From Tissierella sp. Yu-01 (GTDB taxonomy: Bacteria > Bacillota > Clostridia > Tissierellales > Tissierellaceae): DNA of 64,000 nucleotides. Position 1 is the stretch's first letter. Every line of letters starts with the position of its first letter. The notes under the pieces were generated by a model that was not told where the DNA came from, did not search any database, and saw nothing but the letters and a program-made list of their open reading frames with translations. Both the position numbers and the translations under genes were made by a program. The stretch spans positions 682,001 to 746,000 of the forward strand of contig NZ_CP120677.1 in the NCBI RefSeq assembly GCF_029537395.1, in the 5' to 3' direction. Positions 19,162 through 28,251 of the stretch are shown in pieces.

Positions 19162-19422
19162 ATGAACGAGAATTTCGATGAAACTATGAAGTTTGAACCA
19201 CCAAAGGATAAAGAAGTACAACCAAAAGAAATATTATTTTCTGTATATGCTTCATTGAAAGAAAAAGGTTACAATGCTATTGACCAGATTATTGGTTACT
19301 TACTTTCAGGAGATCCCACATATATTACAAGTCATAATAATGCAAGATCTTTGATTAGAAAGCTAGAACGAGATGAATTACTAGAGGAAATACTAAAAGC
19401 ATACTTAAAGTGTGATGAGTAA
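19162..19422 (+). CDS. ireB: IreB family regulatory protein (UPF0297)
   Basis: An 86-residue protein of the IreB/YrzL family. In enterococci IreB is a substrate of the PASTA kinase IreK and acts in cell-envelope stress and cephalosporin resistance. The core [20 protein letters not shown] and [18 protein letters not shown] match the family strongly. The ATG at 19162 follows GGGGTG, giving the usual length. It lies directly after alaS, as in most Firmicutes. ruvX, normally next, is separated here by an inserted oxidoreductase gene. Confidence 0.92.
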   Translation: MNENFDETMKFEPPKDKEVQPKEILFSVYASLKEKGYNAIDQIIGYLLSGDPTYITSHNNARSLIRKLERDELLEEILKAYLKCDE

Positions 19423-19432
19423 GATAAAGTAG

Positions 19433-19478
19433 GATGGATAGCTTAATAATTCATATTTGCTATCCATCTTCTTCTTTA
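19433..19478 (+). terminator. Terminator after ireB
   Basis: GATGGATAGC (19433-19442) and GCTATCCATC (19459-19468) form a perfect 10-bp stem, followed by TTCTTCTTT. It separates ireB from the next gene. Confidence 0.7.
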
Positions 19479-19509
19479 TGAAGAAACTTAAGAGCGAATA
19501 GAGTAGGAT

Positions 19510-20466
19510 GTGCAAGGTTTGGAAAAAGTAATATTAGGTGATACAAAAATTGAAGTATCTAGGCTATGTTTTGGATCTTTAACCATGACTCCATTTCAAG
19601 CAAACCTTTCTGTTAAAGAAGGAGGATATTTAATAAAATATGCATATGAAAAAGGAATTAATTTTTTAGATACTGCGGAGATATATGATAATTATTCTTA
19701 TATTAAGGAAGCATTAAAAGGTATAAAAAGAGAGAATTATGTAATTTCTACTAAAACATATGCTTATACTGAAGAAATGGCTAAAAATAGTTTAGAACTA
19801 GCTTTAAAGGAATTAGGAACGGATTATATAGATATATTTATGCTTCATGAACAAGAGAGTGTACATACCATTAGGGGCCATTATGATGCAATTAAATACT
19901 TTATCAAGGCTAAGGAGCAAGGAAAGATAAGAGCTATTGGAATATCTACCCATAAGGTAGCTGGAGCACAAGGTGTAAAGACATATCCTGAAATAGAAAT
20001 AATACATCCAATTGTAAATAAAAAAGGTATAGGAATTCATGATGGAAGCATAGAGGATATGTTAGATGAGTTAAATGATTTAAAGTTAATGGGAAAAGGA
20101 ATATACGCTATGAAACCTTTGGGTGGGGGACATTTAATAAAAGATGCTGAAAGTGCATTTAATTTTGTAAGAGAAATTCCGTACATTGATTCCATAGCTA
20201 TTGGAATGCAATCAAGAGATGAAATAGATGCTAATATCGAGTTATTGGAGAATGGGTTCATATCGGAAAACTTAAAAGTAAAAATAAAGAAGAAGAACAG
20301 AAGATTATCCGTTGCAGATTATTGTTTAGGATGTGGAAATTGTGAAAGTAGATGCCAACAGAGCGGCATAAAAGTTATCGATAATATGGCTGTTCCGAAT
20401 GAGAATTGTATATTGTGTGGCTATTGTGCAACGGTTTGTCCAGAATTTTGTATTAAAGTAATATAA
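19510..20466 (+). CDS. Aldo/keto reductase with C-terminal two-cluster ferredoxin domain
   Basis: A 318-residue fusion protein. Residues 1-255 form an aldo/keto reductase barrel with the expected catalytic residues: Asp and Tyr in FLDTAEIYDN, Lys in VISTKTYAY and His in IFMLHEQES. Residues 270-318 form a ferredoxin-like tail. It has CLGCGNCESRC and CILCGYCATVCP, enough cysteines for two [4Fe-4S] clusters. This suggests electron transfer between ferredoxin and a carbonyl substrate. The GTG at 19510 has a poorly spaced RBS, and a TTG at 19519 is an alternative. It interrupts the common ireB-ruvX pair. The substrate is unknown. Confidence 0.85.
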   Translation: MQGLEKVILGDTKIEVSRLCFGSLTMTPFQANLSVKEGGYLIKYAYEKGINFLDTAEIYDNYSYIKEALKGIKRENYVISTKTYAYTEEMAKNSLELALKELGTDYIDIFMLHEQESVHTIRGHYDAIKYFIKAKEQGKIRAIGISTHKVAGAQGVKTYPEIEIIHPIVNKKGIGIHDGSIEDMLDELNDLKLMGKGIYAMKPLGGGHLIKDAESAFNFVREIPYIDSIAIGMQSRDEIDANIELLENGFISENLKVKIKKKNRRLSVADYCLGCGNCESRCQQSGIKVIDNMAVPNENCILCGYCATVCPEFCIKVI

Positions 20467-20478
20467 TGGGAGAAGTTT

Positions 20479-20895
20479 ATGGAAAGAATTTTAGGTTTAG
20501 ACATTGGTGATAAGTATATTGGGGTTGCTGTTAGTGATTTATTGCAATTTACAGCCCAAGGTGTAAAGACAATTAAAAGAGAGAGTAAAGAGAAAGACTT
20601 TAAAGAAATTGAGAATTTAATTATAGAATATGGTATAAAAAAAGTAGTGGTAGGATTACCTAAAAATATGAATGGTACAATGGGACCACAAAGTGAAAAA
20701 GTAATCAAGTTTGCTGAGAAAATAAAAAATAAGTTTAAAATAGATATCATATATATTGATGAAAGACTGACAACTGTTTCTGCCGAAAGAATTTTGATAG
20801 AAAGTGATGTTAGGAGAGAAAACAGGAAAAAAGTAATCGATAAGATTGCTGCATCTTATATATTACAAATATATCTTGATGGAAAGGGAGTGTAG
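20479..20895 (+). CDS. ruvX: Holliday junction resolvase-like nuclease RuvX/YqgF
   Basis: A 138-residue RNase H-fold protein. In E. coli YqgF acts in 16S rRNA 5'-end processing. The first strand ILGLDIGDKYIGVAVSD holds the first catalytic Asp. VVGLPKNMNGTMGPQ and YIDERLTTVSAERIL contain the other conserved acidic residues. Length matches the family. It is followed six bases later by the DUF1292 gene, the usual Firmicutes order (ruvX-yrzB). Confidence 0.93.
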   Translation: MERILGLDIGDKYIGVAVSDLLQFTAQGVKTIKRESKEKDFKEIENLIIEYGIKKVVVGLPKNMNGTMGPQSEKVIKFAEKIKNKFKIDIIYIDERLTTVSAERILIESDVRRENRKKVIDKIAASYILQIYLDGKGV

Positions 20896-20901
20896 ATTAT
20901 A

Positions 20902-21150
20902 ATGAGTGAAAGACATTTGTTTTATGATGAATTAGGAAATGAAATTGAATTTATTGTCAAGGCTAAGTTTTCATTAGACGATACTGATTATGTTGCGATG
21001 TTACCTGCTGATGATATAGAATCAGCAACTTATATTTTAAGAGTTGACATTGATGATAATGGTGATGAAGTTCTTGTTGGAATTGACGATAATGAACTGA
21101 AAGATGCGGAAGAAGCTTATGAAGAGTTATTAAAGGAGCAGTTACAATAG
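20902..21150 (+). CDS. DUF1292 family protein (YrzB-like)
   Basis: An 82-residue acidic cytoplasmic protein of the DUF1292 family, which has no established function. The pattern FYDELGNEIEFIVKAKFSLDDTDYVAMLP and the ending DAEEAYEELL are typical. It follows ruvX by six bases and precedes a Fur-family regulator, so it is part of a housekeeping cluster. Confidence 0.88.
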   Translation: MSERHLFYDELGNEIEFIVKAKFSLDDTDYVAMLPADDIESATYILRVDIDDNGDEVLVGIDDNELKDAEEAYEELLKEQLQ

Positions 21151-21178
21151 TAAAAAAGAAAATGAACGGGTGATTTTA

Positions 21179-21643
21179 ATGGAATCATATTTAAATCAAT
21201 ATAAAGGAATATTACAAAAAGAAGGGTATAAACTTACTAATCAAAGAAGAGATATCCTAAAAGCTATTGTTGACAATAGAAATGAGCATTTGAGCTGTGA
21301 AGATGTTTTTGGTATTGTTTCGGTAGAAAATCCAGAAATAGGAATAGCTACAGTGTATAGAACATTACAACTTTTTGAAAGACTAAATATAGTATATAAA
21401 ATTAATTTTGATGATGGTCTTAGTAGATATGAATTAAATTTTGGTACTGAAAATCACCACCATCACCACCTTATATGTTTGAAATGCGGAAAGGTCTTAG
21501 AAGTTCAATTAGATTTATTGGAATCATTAGAAGAAGAAATTGAAAACAACGGTCATTTTAAAATTGTAGACCATAATGTTAAATTTTATGGTTATTGCAA
21601 TGATTGTATAAAAGAAGAAGAGGATAAAAAATCGGAGGGTTGA
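21179..21643 (+). CDS. Fur-family metalloregulator (Fur/PerR type)
   Basis: A 154-residue ferric-uptake-regulator family repressor. The winged helix contains KLTNQRRDILKAIVDN and GIATVYRTLQLFERL (recognition helix, about residues 53-67). The metal-site segment has five consecutive histidines followed by LICLKCGKV, and a second cysteine pair is in YCNDC. The cysteine pairs indicate a structural zinc. Whether it senses iron (Fur), peroxide (PerR) or zinc (Zur) cannot be decided. The ATG at 21179 follows CGGGTGA; a GTG nine bases upstream is less likely. The rnj gene follows six bases downstream. Confidence 0.9.
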   Translation: MESYLNQYKGILQKEGYKLTNQRRDILKAIVDNRNEHLSCEDVFGIVSVENPEIGIATVYRTLQLFERLNIVYKINFDDGLSRYELNFGTENHHHHHLICLKCGKVLEVQLDLLESLEEEIENNGHFKIVDHNVKFYGYCNDCIKEEEDKKSEG

Positions 21644-21649
21644 TAGAGA

Positions 21650-23311
21650 GTGGCAAAGCAAAGCAAATTGAAGATAATACCACTAGGTGGTATGGGTGAG
21701 ATTGGAAAGAACATTACTGTTATCGAATACAAGGATGACATTGTAATTATAGATTGTGGTATGACTTTTCCTGGGGATGAAATGCTAGGTGTAGATATAG
21801 TAATTCCTGATATAACGTATTTAATAAAAAACAAATCTAAGATTAAAGGGATACTATTAACACATGGTCATGAAGACCACATTGGAGCTATTCCTTATGT
21901 CTTAAAGAAAGTGAATATTCCTATATATGGAACGAGATTAACTTTAGGTCTCTTGCAGACAAAATTAAAAGAACACAATTTGAATGATGTTCAACTTAAT
22001 ACAGTGAGTTTTGGTGACAATATAAAATTAGGTCTAATAAATGTGGAATTTATAAGAACTAGTCATAGTATACCTGATAGTGCTGCATTAGCGCTTTATA
22101 CACCACTAGGAACAATACTTCATACAGGTGACTTTAAAATAGATTTCACACCAATATCGGGAGATATGATTGATTTAAATAGATTTGCAGAGTTAGGATC
22201 TAAAGGTGTTTTAGCACTGATGTCAGACAGTACAAATGTGGTTAGACCTGGTTATACAATGAGTGAAAGTACAGTAGGTGATACATTTGAAGACTTATTT
22301 TCTAAAGCTACAGGGCGTATAATAGTTGCGACTTTCGCATCAAATGTTCATAGGGTACAGCAGATAATCAATGCGGCAGAATTAAATAATAGGAAAGTTG
22401 TTTTGTCTGGGAGATCTATGATAAATAATACAACTGTAGCAAATGAATTAGGCTACCTAAGAGTAAATGAAGGTACTTTAATTGATATTAATGATATGAA
22501 TAAATATCCTGGTGATGAACTTGTTATAATTACTACAGGTTCTCAAGGTGAGCCTATGTCAGCATTGACTAGAATAGCTTATTCAGAACATAGAAAAATA
22601 GAATTGTACCCTGATGATTTAGTAATAATTTCTGCTACACCTATACCAGGAAATGAAAAAACTGTTTCTAGAATAGTAAATAAAATTTTAGAAAATGGTA
22701 CAAAAGTTATATATGAATCATTAGCTGATGTCCATGTTTCAGGTCATGCTTGTCAGGAGGAATTAAAGGTTATTCTTGCTTTAGTTAAGCCAAAATACTT
22801 TATTCCTGTTCATGGCGAGCAAAGGCATTTAAAGGTTCATGCAGATATAAGTGAATCTATGGGAACGCAAAAAGAAAATATATTTTTATTGGAAAATGGC
22901 CAAACTTTGGAATTTACTAAGGATGGAGCTTCTCTAGGGCCTACTGTGCAGGCAGGCAATATTCTTGTTGATGGATTAGGTGTAGGGGATGTTGGTAATA
23001 TTGTTTTAAGAGACAGAAAACATCTTTCAGAGGATGGTCTTATAGTAGTTGTCGTTACTATGAGTAAGCAAGATGGAACAGTAGTATCTGGACCAGATAT
23101 AGTTTCTAGAGGATTTGTATATGTAAGAGAATCTGAAGACTTAATGGAAGAAGCAAGAAGTGTTGTGAGAGCTGCTTTGGCAGAGTGTGAAAAAAAGAGA
23201 ATTACAGATTGGGCTACCTTAAAATCCAATGTAAGGGATGCACTTAGGTCATATTTATATGATAAGATAAAGAGAAATCCAATGATACTTCCAATCATTA
23301 TGGAAGTGTAA
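21650..23311 (+). CDS. rnj: Ribonuclease J
   Basis: A 553-residue metallo-beta-lactamase/beta-CASP ribonuclease with 5'-3' exo- and endonuclease activity in mRNA decay and rRNA maturation. The zinc motif is THGHEDHIGAIPY near residue 74. Other sites include HTGDFKIDFTP, SDSTNV and the beta-CASP region SGRSMINN. KYFIPVHGEQRHLKVH lies near 385. GTG start with CGGAGGGTTGA upstream. Length matches RNase J (about 555). A terminator follows. Confidence 0.95.
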   Translation: MAKQSKLKIIPLGGMGEIGKNITVIEYKDDIVIIDCGMTFPGDEMLGVDIVIPDITYLIKNKSKIKGILLTHGHEDHIGAIPYVLKKVNIPIYGTRLTLGLLQTKLKEHNLNDVQLNTVSFGDNIKLGLINVEFIRTSHSIPDSAALALYTPLGTILHTGDFKIDFTPISGDMIDLNRFAELGSKGVLALMSDSTNVVRPGYTMSESTVGDTFEDLFSKATGRIIVATFASNVHRVQQIINAAELNNRKVVLSGRSMINNTTVANELGYLRVNEGTLIDINDMNKYPGDELVIITTGSQGEPMSALTRIAYSEHRKIELYPDDLVIISATPIPGNEKTVSRIVNKILENGTKVIYESLADVHVSGHACQEELKVILALVKPKYFIPVHGEQRHLKVHADISESMGTQKENIFLLENGQTLEFTKDGASLGPTVQAGNILVDGLGVGDVGNIVLRDRKHLSEDGLIVVVVTMSKQDGTVVSGPDIVSRGFVYVRESEDLMEEARSVVRAALAECEKKRITDWATLKSNVRDALRSYLYDKIKRNPMILPIIMEV

Positions 23312-23335
23312 AATTAATTTATCAATATTTAAAAT

Positions 23336-23367
23336 AATCCCTAGATATATCTAGGGATTTGCTTTTT
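23336..23367 (+). terminator. Terminator after rnj
   Basis: AATCCCTAGAT and ATCTAGGGATT are nearly continuous palindromic arms, then GCTTTTT. Strong stem. Confidence 0.8.
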
Positions 23368-23438
23368 AATATGTGGGAATAATGGTATAATAATTAGAGT
23401 TAACGAAACTAACTATTTACAATATTTGGAGGTAGATT

Positions 23439-23930
23439 ATGAAAACTAGATATCTAACAAAGGCTAGTTTGATAGCAGCTATTTATATAGTACTTACGTT
23501 AATACAGACTTTGCCATTCCCATTAGCAAGTCTTACTTTCGGACCAATTCAATTTAGATTAGCTGAAGGTCTTACATTATTACCTTTAGTTGAATCAGCT
23601 GCAATACCAGGGTTATTTGTAGGGTGCTTAATTTCTAATCTGCTAATATCATATTATTCTGGGTTTGGACTTATTGATATATTGGGTGGTAGCTTAGTTA
23701 CTCTCTTAGCTGCATATATTACCTCAAAGATGAAAAATAAATATTTAGGAATGATTCCTCCAGTATTATTAAACGGTTTGATAGTTTCCATATGGGTGTC
23801 ATATTTTACAAAGATACCATATATTTATACTACCTTAGGTATAGCTGGTGGAGAGTTAGCATCCGTTGCAGTATTTGGAAGTATAATTCTTTATGTATAT
23901 GAAAAATCAACAAACTTAAAAGAATGGTAA
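23439..23930 (+). CDS. queT: QueT-family queuosine-precursor transporter (ECF S component)
   Basis: A 163-residue membrane protein with about five or six hydrophobic segments, matching the QueT family of ECF substrate-binding components for queuosine precursors. The start KTRYLTKASLIAAIYIVLTL and the block LTFGPIQFRLAEGLTLLPL are characteristic. It would use a shared ECF energising module encoded elsewhere. A TATAAT at 23386-23391 may be the promoter -10. No preQ1 riboswitch was recognised in the 127-bp leader. RBS TGGAGG. A hairpin terminator follows. Confidence 0.88.
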   Translation: MKTRYLTKASLIAAIYIVLTLIQTLPFPLASLTFGPIQFRLAEGLTLLPLVESAAIPGLFVGCLISNLLISYYSGFGLIDILGGSLVTLLAAYITSKMKNKYLGMIPPVLLNGLIVSIWVSYFTKIPYIYTTLGIAGGELASVAVFGSIILYVYEKSTNLKEW

Positions 23931-23937
23931 TTATCAT

Positions 23938-23963
23938 AATAGGTGGAAACACCTATTAATTTT
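23938..23963 (+). terminator. Hairpin after queT
   Basis: AATAGGTG and CACCTATT close a GAAA tetraloop, followed by AATTTT. Probable terminator. Confidence 0.7.
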
Positions 23964-23995
23964 CTGTCAACACTAATGAAAAAGGATTGATGTAA

Positions 23996-24646
23996 TTGAC
24001 AAATATAAATGAAGAATATATAGAAGATTATATACGAAGTATAATACCTACTAATAAAGACTATTTAGTTCAAATTGAGCAATATGCCTATGAAAACCAT
24101 GTTCCAATAATAGAACCAGAAGTAGCCCAATTAATTAAGGTCTTATTAAAAAATAATAAACCTAAAAATATTTTAGAAGTGGGGACAGCCATTGGTTATT
24201 CAGCCCTTATTATGGCTGAATCAGCAGATAAAGAAGCTAGAATAACTACTATTGAGAGAAGAGAAGATATGGTTGATATAGCAAATGAGAATATCGCTAA
24301 TTCTCCATTTAAAGATAGAATTAAGATAATTAAAGGTGATGCACAGGATATACTTCCACAACTAAATGAAACTTACGATTTTATATTTTTAGATGGAGCA
24401 AAAGGACAATATTTGGAGTTCTTTAAGTACTGCAGTGAGTATTTGAAACCTGGTGGATTAATAATGTCCGATAATGTTTTATTTAAAGGTATGGTTGCTA
24501 CTGATGATTTAGTAATTAGACGAAAAAAAACCATTGTAAAAAGGTTAAGAACTTTTTTACAGTATATAAATAATATAGATGGATATACATCCTGCGTTAT
24601 GCCTTTAGGGGATGGCGTTGCTTTAACATATAAGGAGGACAAATGA
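23996..24646 (+). CDS. SAM-dependent O-methyltransferase, TrmR-like (tRNA 5-hydroxyuridine)
   Basis: A 216-residue class I methyltransferase of the catechol-O-methyltransferase-like group. The SAM-binding motif is ILEVGTAIGYSALIMAE near residue 60. DFIFLDGAKGQYLEFF near 128 carries the metal-binding Asp. In B. subtilis the homologue YrrM (TrmR) makes 5-methoxyuridine in tRNA from the 5-hydroxyuridine produced by U32 proteins. Here a U32 gene follows directly with overlapping stop/start, supporting the same pathway. Start is TTG with AAAGGA upstream. mltG, often adjacent, is not present. Confidence 0.85.
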   Translation: MTNINEEYIEDYIRSIIPTNKDYLVQIEQYAYENHVPIIEPEVAQLIKVLLKNNKPKNILEVGTAIGYSALIMAESADKEARITTIERREDMVDIANENIANSPFKDRIKIIKGDAQDILPQLNETYDFIFLDGAKGQYLEFFKYCSEYLKPGGLIMSDNVLFKGMVATDDLVIRRKKTIVKRLRTFLQYINNIDGYTSCVMPLGDGVALTYKEDK

Positions 24647-25878
24647 TGAGGAAAGTAGAATTACTTGCTCCTGCAGGAGATTTAGAAAAATTTAAAATGG
24701 CGATTATTTATGGAGCTGATGCAGTATATTTAGGTGGAGAAGCCTTTGGACTTAGAAAGGCATCAAAGAACTTTTCTATAGAGCAAATAAAAGAAGGTAT
24801 AGATTTTGCTCATGAAAGGGGTAAAAAGGTATATGTAACACTTAATATAGTTCCCCATAATAAGGACTTAGTGGGATTAGAGGAATATGTAACATCACTT
24901 TATAATATTAATGTTGATGCGGTAATTGTTTCGGATCCTGGTATGTATACAGTAATTAAAAAAACAGTACCTGAGATGGAAATTCACATAAGCACTCAAG
25001 CAAGTGTAACTAATTATGAAACTATTATGTTCTGGTACAACTTAGGAGCAAAGAGAATAGTTCTTGCAAGAGAATTATCCTTTGAAGAGATTAAAGAGAT
25101 CACCTCAAAAATACCAGAAGATTTAGACATTGAAGCTTTTGTTCATGGTGCTATGTGTATGTCATACTCTGGAAGATGTTTAATTAGTAATTATATGACT
25201 GGAAGAGATGCAAACATGGGGGATTGTGCTCAACCATGCAGATATAAGTATGCTGTTGTTGAAGAGAAGAGACCAGGTGAATATTTTCCAGTAGAGGAAC
25301 ATGAAGATGGTACATTTATTTTTAATTCTAAAGACCTATGTATGATAGAACATGTGCCAGACTTGGTTAATTCAGGTATATTTAGTTTTAAAATTGAAGG
25401 GAGAGTAAAATCATCCTATTATGTAGCGACAGTTATAAGAGCCTATAGAATGGCTATAGACAGTTATTTTAATGACCCAGATAATTATGTTTATAATGAA
25501 GAGTGGTTACAAGAGATTAAAAAGGTAAGCCATAGAGATTTTACAACAGGATTTTATTTTGAAAAACCAACAAGTGATGCACAAGTTTATACGACCAGCT
25601 CTTATATACGTGGATATGATTTTGTAGGGATGGTCTTAGATTATGATAATGAAACACAAATAGCTACCATTGAACAAAGAAATAGATTGTTTACAGGTGA
25701 TGAAATAGAAATCTTTGGACCAGGCAAGAAGTTTTTTAAACAAAAAATTGAAAAAATGTGGGATGAAGCAGATAATGAAATCGAAGTAGCTCCCCACGCC
25801 CAACAAATTATAAAGATGAAAGTTGATCAAGAAGTTGAAAAATACTTTTTATTACGAAAGGGAAGGGAGGAAGAATAA
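24643..25878 (+). CDS. Peptidase U32-family tRNA hydroxylase (TrhP-like)
   Basis: A 411-residue U32-family protein. TrhP members use prephenate-dependent chemistry to hydroxylate uridine 34 of tRNA. The N-terminal barrel starts [18 protein letters not shown]. The Fe-S/cysteine segment runs [18 protein letters not shown] then [11 protein letters not shown] (about residues 165-200), followed by [12 protein letters not shown] and [12 protein letters not shown]. It overlaps the preceding methyltransferase stop, so the hydroxylase and methyltransferase are probably co-translated for wobble-uridine modification. B. subtilis has two such genes (yrrN, yrrO); only one is here. Confidence 0.88.
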   Translation: MMRKVELLAPAGDLEKFKMAIIYGADAVYLGGEAFGLRKASKNFSIEQIKEGIDFAHERGKKVYVTLNIVPHNKDLVGLEEYVTSLYNINVDAVIVSDPGMYTVIKKTVPEMEIHISTQASVTNYETIMFWYNLGAKRIVLARELSFEEIKEITSKIPEDLDIEAFVHGAMCMSYSGRCLISNYMTGRDANMGDCAQPCRYKYAVVEEKRPGEYFPVEEHEDGTFIFNSKDLCMIEHVPDLVNSGIFSFKIEGRVKSSYYVATVIRAYRMAIDSYFNDPDNYVYNEEWLQEIKKVSHRDFTTGFYFEKPTSDAQVYTTSSYIRGYDFVGMVLDYDNETQIATIEQRNRLFTGDEIEIFGPGKKFFKQKIEKMWDEADNEIEVAPHAQQIIKMKVDQEVEKYFLLRKGREEE

Positions 25879-26501
25879 TGAAGCGCCCCATATTAATTGG
25901 AATAGCAGGTGGTACAGGTTCTGGGAAATCAACAGTTACAAAAGAGATATTTAAAACTATTAGTGACGATAATGTAATCGTAATAGAACAGGACTCATAC
26001 TATAAGGATCAAAGCCATTTATCATTTGAGCAAAGAATAGATACAAACTATGATCACCCAGATGCATTTGATAATAAACTATTGATAAAGCATCTATCGG
26101 AATTATTAGATGGTAAAACAATTGAAAAGCCGATATATGATTTTGAAAATCATAACAGAAAAAAAGAAACAATAAGAGTAGAACCAAAGGATATTATTAT
26201 ACTAGAAGGTATATTAATTTTATTTGAAAAGGAAATAAGAGATTTATTAGATATAAAGATATTTGTGGATACAGATTCTGATGTGAGAATTATACGTAGA
26301 ATATTAAGAGATATGAAGGATAGAGGTAGAACCTTAGATTCTGTTATTGTTCAATATATGGGAACTGTAAGACCTGCCCACTTACAATTTGTTGAACCTA
26401 CAAAAAGATATGCTGATATAATCATACCTGAAGGTGGATATAATAAAGTTGCAATAGATATTATTGTTGCTAAGATTAATGAAATTATAAAGAAACCATA
26501 A
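25878..26501 (+). CDS. udk: Uridine kinase
   Basis: A 207-residue uridine/cytidine kinase of the pyrimidine salvage pathway. The P-loop is [12 protein letters not shown] (residues 8-19). The substrate site YDHPDAFD is near residue 58, with the basic lid [12 protein letters not shown] near 138. The start overlaps the stop of the U32 gene by one base, as in the conserved yrrMNO-udk cluster of B. subtilis. A hairpin that also masks the next RBS follows. Confidence 0.95.
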   Translation: MKRPILIGIAGGTGSGKSTVTKEIFKTISDDNVIVIEQDSYYKDQSHLSFEQRIDTNYDHPDAFDNKLLIKHLSELLDGKTIEKPIYDFENHNRKKETIRVEPKDIIILEGILILFEKEIRDLLDIKIFVDTDSDVRIIRRILRDMKDRGRTLDSVIVQYMGTVRPAHLQFVEPTKRYADIIIPEGGYNKVAIDIIVAKINEIIKKP

Positions 26502-26525
26502 TTATAGATAAATAGAATTAAATTT

Positions 26526-26562
26526 CCCCTTATTGCCAATAATAGAGCAATAGGGGGTTTTA
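26526..26562 (+). terminator. Terminator-like hairpin masking the PBP ribosome-binding site
   Basis: CCCCTTATTGC (26526-26536) pairs with GCAATAGGGGG (26547-26557, one wobble pair), followed by TTTTATT. The G-rich 3' arm is also the only Shine-Dalgarno candidate for the ATG at 26565. It would therefore terminate udk transcripts and block translation of read-through RNA. Confidence 0.7.
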
Positions 26563-26564
26563 TT

Positions 26565-28202
26565 ATGTTTAGCAAGAAACGAGTAATATTTTTTTCAATT
26601 ATTTCATTTATCCTATTTGTATGTCTTGGAATGAGATTATATTATATCCAAGTATATAAATATCCAACATATAGTGAAATGGCATTAAAGCAAAGAAGTA
26701 GAGAAATATCCTTGAATCCCAGAAGAGGTGTAATTTATGATAGATATTTAGTGCCTTTAACAAATACGGATTCGTCAAAAATAATTATTATTCCAAAAGA
26801 TATTATCATAAATGATAAAGAACTATACAATGAAGTCCTTGAAAACACAACTTTATCCTTTGGGGATTATAATAAAATCATAAATTTACCAAACAATTTG
26901 TTGCAAATTCCTGTTAAGAATGAATTTGAAGTTTCAAATTATTCAAATAGTATTTTTATAACAGAAGTAGTTAAAAGATACAGGAAAGATAGCTTATTAT
27001 CACATGTAATTGGTTATATTAATAAATCAGAAAATACAGGTGAAGCAGGTATTGAAAGAGTTTATGACGAATATCTAAGCAAAAGTGATGAAAAATCATT
27101 TGTAATTGAATATGATAAAAGTAGATCTATAATATTAAATGGTACTGAATATGTAAATGAAATAAGTGACCCAAATAATCCAACAAGTGTTAAGCTAACA
27201 ATAGATTCTAAAATACAAAGTATAGTAGAAAATATAATTGATGAAGAAAGAATAAAGGGAGCAGTAGTTGTAGCTGATGTAGATAATGGGGAAATACTGG
27301 CTTTAGCATCAAGACCAAATTTTAATCAAGATGAAATAGAGAAATATTTAAGTAATGATGAGATGGCGTTATATAATAAGGCTATTCAAGTTGGTTATCC
27401 GCCTGGTTCTATATTTAAAATTGTAGTATTATTGGCAGCTTTAGAATCAGAATATAATATTTTGGATGAAGATTTTTATTGTCCAGGATATGAAGATATT
27501 AATAACATTAGAATTAAATGTACTGGTGTTCATGGAGAAGTAAGTCTAGAAGAAGCATTCTCACTATCTTGTAATAGTGCATTCATTCAAGTAGGTAAAA
27601 AAATTGGTTCAGAGAAAATAATAGAATTAGCGCAAAGGTTGAACTTTGGCGAAAAGATAAATATAGGGTTGCTAGAGGAGATAAGTGGAAACTTGCCAGA
27701 TGGAGATAACTTAAAGGGTCCTGCAATTGGTAATATTTCAATTGGTCAAGGTATGATAGAAGCTACACCATTACAAATAACAAATTTACTTATGATTATA
27801 GCAAATAATGGGGTACAAAAGCATATGACAATTATAGATAGTATTACTAACAAAGATGGGGATGTCATAAAGAGTTATAATAAGGAGCCCGATAAGGCTG
27901 TAGTTTTACCTTCTATTGCTGAAATAGCATATAATTATTTAATTACTGTAGTTAAGGAAGGTACAGGTAAAAGTATGAATTTAGATTCTATAGGCGGTGC
28001 AGGAGGTAAAACTGGTTCTGCTGAGGCAGTTTTATATAATGATACTACAATTCATGGATGGTTTGCTGGTTTCTTTCCAGAACGAAGTCCGAAATATGTA
28101 ATTACTGTATTCATTGAAGAAGGTTTTTCGGGGTCTAAATCTGCAGCGCCTATTTTTGAGAAAATATCAAAAGAAATTAACAATATTTATCCAGTGTACT
28201 AG
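26565..28202 (+). CDS. Class B penicillin-binding protein (transpeptidase)
   Basis: A 545-residue class B PBP that cross-links peptidoglycan on the outer face of the membrane. One N-terminal transmembrane segment is seen at about residues 8-28. A dimerisation domain follows (NPRRGVIYDRYLVPLTN). The transpeptidase motifs are SxxK in YPPGSIFKIVV, SxN in SLSCNSAFIQVG and KTGS in GGKTGSAEA. It is shorter than typical PBP2 or SpoVD and lacks PASTA domains. B. subtilis has pbpI (yrrR) near udk, which fits the context. A sporulation role is possible, given sigK immediately downstream. Confidence 0.88.
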   Translation: MFSKKRVIFFSIISFILFVCLGMRLYYIQVYKYPTYSEMALKQRSREISLNPRRGVIYDRYLVPLTNTDSSKIIIIPKDIIINDKELYNEVLENTTLSFGDYNKIINLPNNLLQIPVKNEFEVSNYSNSIFITEVVKRYRKDSLLSHVIGYINKSENTGEAGIERVYDEYLSKSDEKSFVIEYDKSRSIILNGTEYVNEISDPNNPTSVKLTIDSKIQSIVENIIDEERIKGAVVVADVDNGEILALASRPNFNQDEIEKYLSNDEMALYNKAIQVGYPPGSIFKIVVLLAALESEYNILDEDFYCPGYEDINNIRIKCTGVHGEVSLEEAFSLSCNSAFIQVGKKIGSEKIIELAQRLNFGEKINIGLLEEISGNLPDGDNLKGPAIGNISIGQGMIEATPLQITNLLMIIANNGVQKHMTIIDSITNKDGDVIKSYNKEPDKAVVLPSIAEIAYNYLITVVKEGTGKSMNLDSIGGAGGKTGSAEAVLYNDTTIHGWFAGFFPERSPKYVITVFIEEGFSGSKSAAPIFEKISKEINNIYPVY

Positions 28203-28206
28203 CACC

Positions 28207-28251
28207 AAAAACATCCCTAATTCATATAATTAATCAATTGGGGGTGTTTTT
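28207..28251 (+). terminator. Terminator-like hairpin masking the sigK ribosome-binding site
   Basis: AAAAACATCCC (28207-28217) pairs with GGGGTGTTTTT (28241-28251, one wobble pair) around a 23-nt loop. The G-rich arm is the only visible Shine-Dalgarno sequence for the ATG at 28252. Same arrangement as before the preceding PBP gene. Confidence 0.65.

Noticed and set aside
18748-19221. 157-residue ORF antisense to the alaS 3' end
   Set aside because: Reverse-complement shadow of the glycine-rich alaS C-terminus; no independent start signal.
23312-23438. preQ1 riboswitch before queT
   Set aside because: The leader shows a terminator, a -10-like TATAAT and a small stem, but not the conserved preQ1-I or preQ1-II sequence.
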